NCBI GenBank assembly: GCA_016296985.1
Contig: JAEDHM010000068.1
Location: forward strand, 1 to 7,896
From: Clostridia bacterium
GTDB taxonomy: Bacteria > Bacillota > Clostridia > Christensenellales > CAG-1252
Reading direction: 5' to 3'
Length of the DNA stretch: 7,896 bases
This document shows positions 5,955 to 7,896 of the stretch, one piece after another (positions within the stretch are counted from its first letter, which is position 1; each line of letters starts with the position of its first letter). The translations under genes were made by a program, and so were the position numbers. Below the pieces are notes generated by a model, which did not search any database, was not told the origin of the DNA, and worked only from the letters and a program-made list of their open reading frames with translations.

Positions 5955-6560
5955 TTATTTTTTCTTCTTTTCCTTTTTAGGTTGTGTCAAAATACCAACG
6001 ATAATGAAGATTACTGCTGCAACCAACAAGGATACTGCGATAACCCACATAAAGATATTTCCACTGAAGGGGCGAATCATCATTATGGTACCCAAAGTGA
6101 GAGCGACAAAGGTGAAGACAAGGTGGAAAATCGAATACTTTTCACTTGAGCTGTGGAGATATAAAAATGCTCCAACGCCCATTACGATACCCCTAAGATA
6201 AAGGGCAAGACCTACGGCAAAGCAGGGATTCATAAATGCGGTAACCCCAAATTGTTCAAGGATACAAAGCACGCTTAGGATAACCAAAAGGGAAATTTCC
6301 ACGATTTTGATAATCTTTAAGGCCATACTTTTTCTCACCAAATATCGGTTGAAGTTTTTAATCAAATAAAAGCCAACGTATAAAAGTATAAGTACGGCAA
6401 TGATGATTTCCATTGCTCTACTGCTCCAATCTTTAAAGAAAACGTCGGTGTTGCTCCATACGGGAAGTAGGAATATGCCTATAACCAAAAATAATGCGGA
6501 TGCGATAAAGTACACCCAAAATAGTTTTGTTTTTTGAAGTTGATTGTCTCTTTTTGCCAT
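5955..6560 (-). CDS. Six-pass membrane protein, possibly DUF308/HdeD-like
   Basis: A 201-aa integral membrane protein. Hydrophobic segments lie at about 13-33, 50-67, 81-101, 112-135 (with R123 inside), 143-162 and 168-191, followed by a Lys-rich tail after residue 194. That tail and the Lys/Arg-rich N-terminus are expected in the cytoplasm, which fits an even number of spans. The rhythm of short paired helices with G-(I/V)-x-x-x-x-P-like turns (e.g. GTIMMIRP, 157-164) resembles DUF308/HdeD proteins, but the match is weak and the function unknown. The start chosen is ATG at 6558-6560 with AAGGAG eight bases upstream; a TTG seven codons earlier would put the SD inside the gene. It appears to be a single-gene unit with its own promoter and terminator. 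Confidence 0.85.
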   Translation of the reverse strand: MAKRDNQLQKTKLFWVYFIASALFLVIGIFLLPVWSNTDVFFKDWSSRAMEIIIAVLILLYVGFYLIKNFNRYLVRKSMALKIIKIVEISLLVILSVLCILEQFGVTAFMNPCFAVGLALYLRGIVMGVGAFLYLHSSSEKYSIFHLVFTFVALTLGTIMMIRPFSGNIFMWVIAVSLLVAAVIFIIVGILTQPKKEKKKK

Positions 6561-6618
6561 TTTTCTTTCTCCTTGCCACAATTTTTTGTTTGGTAATTGC
6601 GGTAACCAACTTGTATTT

Positions 6619-6648
6619 ATTTTATCATTATTTTATTCCCTCTTTCAA
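6619..6648 (-). promoter_or_regulatory. Probable promoter of the membrane-protein gene
   Basis: On the minus strand TTGAAA (6643-6648) is followed after 18 bases by TAAAAT (6619-6624), with TG one base before the -10. The leader would be roughly 50 bases. The rest of the 6649-6794 gap is AT-rich, and I see no gene in it. Confidence 0.5.
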
Positions 6649-6794
6649 CTCAATTTTAAACTTTATTCCGTCAAAAGATATAATTTTAGGTTATATAAAG
6701 TAATATTTTTTTTAGAATTTATCGCTATAAACTGTTTTCTATATAAAACGTATACTTTTTCCCTCAAAAATCAGTTATCTACCATGATAGAGTC

Positions 6795-6825
6795 AAAAAG
6801 AAAAAAGGGAGTTATTTCAACTCCC
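6795..6825 (-). terminator. Terminator overlapping the stop codon of the 144-aa gene
   Basis: GGGAGTT (6807-6813) pairs with AACTCCC (6819-6825) around a 5-base loop. On the minus strand this is followed by six T, C and five T. The loop and the 3' arm contain the TAA stop of the preceding gene, so the last codons of that gene form the 5' arm of the hairpin. Confidence 0.85.
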
Positions 6826-7246
6826 CTACAAAATTGTCAACAATGTTGTCCAATATGCGACTGTATCTTGCGCTTTTTTCTATGGATACCAAATACAAGG
6901 GCATGGGTTGATGCTCAAGGGCTATCACCTTTTGAAAAGCGCGCAACTCTTTACCCGACAGTTTCCTCTCCTTAATATTTTCGATATATGAAAATATTAC
7001 AGGCACGTCGCATATAAGACGGTCGTACTCGTTTATGTCCTCAAAGTTCACAGTTTTAGCAAAGTCGTCAATCCACAAACGAAAGCGACAACCTAAAGAA
7101 AAATCACCTTCTTCAAACGCTTTATCCTTTTCACCCTCGCCACTTTCAAAATAGACGATCCCAAGCAAAAGTGAGGATATGTCCTCAATCCTTATCCTTT
7201 CGCTCAACTTTATTCCCAGACGTAAATAGGTATTTACTTTCAGCAT
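6812..7246 (-). CDS. Hypothetical protein, 144 aa, unrecognised
   Basis: A soluble protein with no signal peptide or membrane segment and no motif I recognise. It begins with a short strand-like MLKVNTYLRLGIKL, has a charged middle (an EGEKDKAFEEGD stretch near residues 37-48) and helical-looking amphipathic segments to the end. The start has a GAGGAG SD eight bases away, which supports it as a real gene, and a terminator overlaps its stop. The 62-base gap to the HEAT-like gene upstream has no terminator, so the two are probably transcribed together. Small unrecognised proteins next to HEAT-like ones are sometimes immunity proteins of toxin systems, but nothing here shows that. Confidence 0.75.
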   Translation of the reverse strand: MLKVNTYLRLGIKLSERIRIEDISSLLLGIVYFESGEGEKDKAFEEGDFSLGCRFRLWIDDFAKTVNFEDINEYDRLICDVPVIFSYIENIKERKLSGKELRAFQKVIALEHQPMPLYLVSIEKSARYSRILDNIVDNFVGELK

Positions 7247-7308
7247 ATATCTTTCTCCTCAAACAAAAATGTACTTCATATCATTTTCTAAACTTGCTTA
7301 TCAACATG

Positions 7309-7896
7309 CTATTTGATATATCTATTTGTATACCGTCTTATTTCATAATCCGAATCGTATTTTAATTCTTGTTTTATAGATTCAGTTATTAGGCGTCTTT
7401 TGTTCATGCATTGAACGATATATTCTCTATAAAAAGCGCAATAGTCATTATAGTAGGTAATATATAATATTTCGTCCGGCATATTCTTCTTTTTGTTCCT
7501 CATAAAAGTAGCAGTTGCATTTGTTAAGAACTCAAAAGACTTAAATGAAAATCTAATTTTCTTATATAAAGACACAATCAAGTCTTTATATTCTTTTTTA
7601 TAATTCGTCATTAACATTCGAATTGCAATTTTATAATTGACTGTTTCCGCCAATTCAAAGGCAATGTCTACCACCCTTTTGTCTTTATAAAGCGCCAGCG
7701 TATTATATATTTCCACGTTAGTATCTTCATCAAACTTGTCAACTAATGATAACAATACTTCGATACTTATTTTTCTTTCAATATATTCACTTTGATAATT
7801 AACCAATATTTTTTTAATAATATCTTTATTTTTACTGTCCACCAAATAATTCATGCATTTTTGGTGTTCTTCTTCGGTTGCAAAGTTACCAAAACA
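7309..7896 (-). CDS. Partial HEAT-like all-helical protein (5' end outside window)
   Basis: 195 residues are visible, ending at a TAG stop. The frame stays open through the right edge. The first internal ATG (7852-7854) has no SD, and the 14 codons upstream of it read as normal protein, so the true start lies beyond the window. The sequence is rich in Lys, Ile, Tyr and Asn and looks like successive helix pairs of about 35 residues with aliphatic spacing and Asp-x-x-(V/I)-R-type turns, as in HEAT repeats. The final pair, around DSDYEIRRYTNRYI, is the clearest. It is distinctly AT-rich: sampled 60-base stretches have about 23-25% G+C, against 35-47% in stretches sampled from the large NTPase gene. 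This suggests a different origin. Function is unknown; HEAT-like proteins usually bind other proteins or nucleic acid. Confidence 0.75.
   Translation of the reverse strand, partial: CFGNFATEEEHQKCMNYLVDSKNKDIIKKILVNYQSEYIERKISIEVLLSLVDKFDEDTNVEIYNTLALYKDKRVVDIAFELAETVNYKIAIRMLMTNYKKEYKDLIVSLYKKIRFSFKSFEFLTNATATFMRNKKKNMPDEILYITYYNDYCAFYREYIVQCMNKRRLITESIKQELKYDSDYEIRRYTNRYIK

Noticed and set aside
5710..6201. Plus-strand 163-codon open frame
   Set aside because: It starts in the hairpin array and runs antisense through the membrane-protein gene. No SD and no protein-like composition.
6561..6581. TTG start for the membrane protein
   Set aside because: It would place the AAGGAG SD inside the coding sequence; the ATG at 6558-6560 is correctly spaced from that SD.

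Overview
The window suggests a low-GC, Gram-positive-type bacterium, most likely an uncultured gut-type Clostridia/Firmicutes lineage. Every gene sits on the minus strand, and most have a strong GAGG/GGAGG-type Shine-Dalgarno (SD) site. There is a lipobox lipoprotein and a short Firmicutes-style inorganic pyrophosphatase. UGA ends at least two genes, so this is not the Mycoplasma code. The lineage is an inference; no marker gene is present.

Layout in the direction of transcription, from high to low coordinates. (1) 7309-7896: 3' part of an AT-rich, all-helical HEAT-like protein whose start lies outside the window. (2) 6812-7246: unrecognised 144-aa protein whose stop codon lies inside its own terminator hairpin. 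(3) 5955-6560: six-pass membrane protein, perhaps DUF308/HdeD-like, with its own promoter and an 11-bp-stem terminator. (4) 5467-5894: non-coding repeat island. It holds a perfect 53-bp direct repeat around a related GTCATTC...GAATCTC-type element, then ten short hairpins with unrelated stem sequences joined by near-constant AT-rich linkers. (5) 3532-5263: two-gene unit, an exported lipoprotein with two metal-site-like Cys/His repeats followed by the pyrophosphatase, with a strong promoter and a terminator. (6) 34-3403: two-gene unit, a 942-aa DUF4062 plus STAND-type NTPase and a small P-loop kinase of the FlaR-like family. The stop codon of the first overlaps the SD of the second. An SD at the extreme left edge suggests the unit continues beyond the window.

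The best candidate for an undescribed system is unit 6. A TIR-like DUF4062 sensor/effector domain is fused to a large NTPase with a degenerate P-loop, tightly coupled to a small nucleotide kinase, and driven by a perfect TTGACA/TATAAT promoter embedded in the upstream gene's terminator. The large protein has the architecture of NPHP3/TEP1-like and bacterial conflict (STAND/Avs-like) ATPases, so a role in defence or signalling is plausible but not shown. The second candidate is the hairpin array, where stem sequence varies while stem pairing is kept, which points to selection on DNA or RNA structure.
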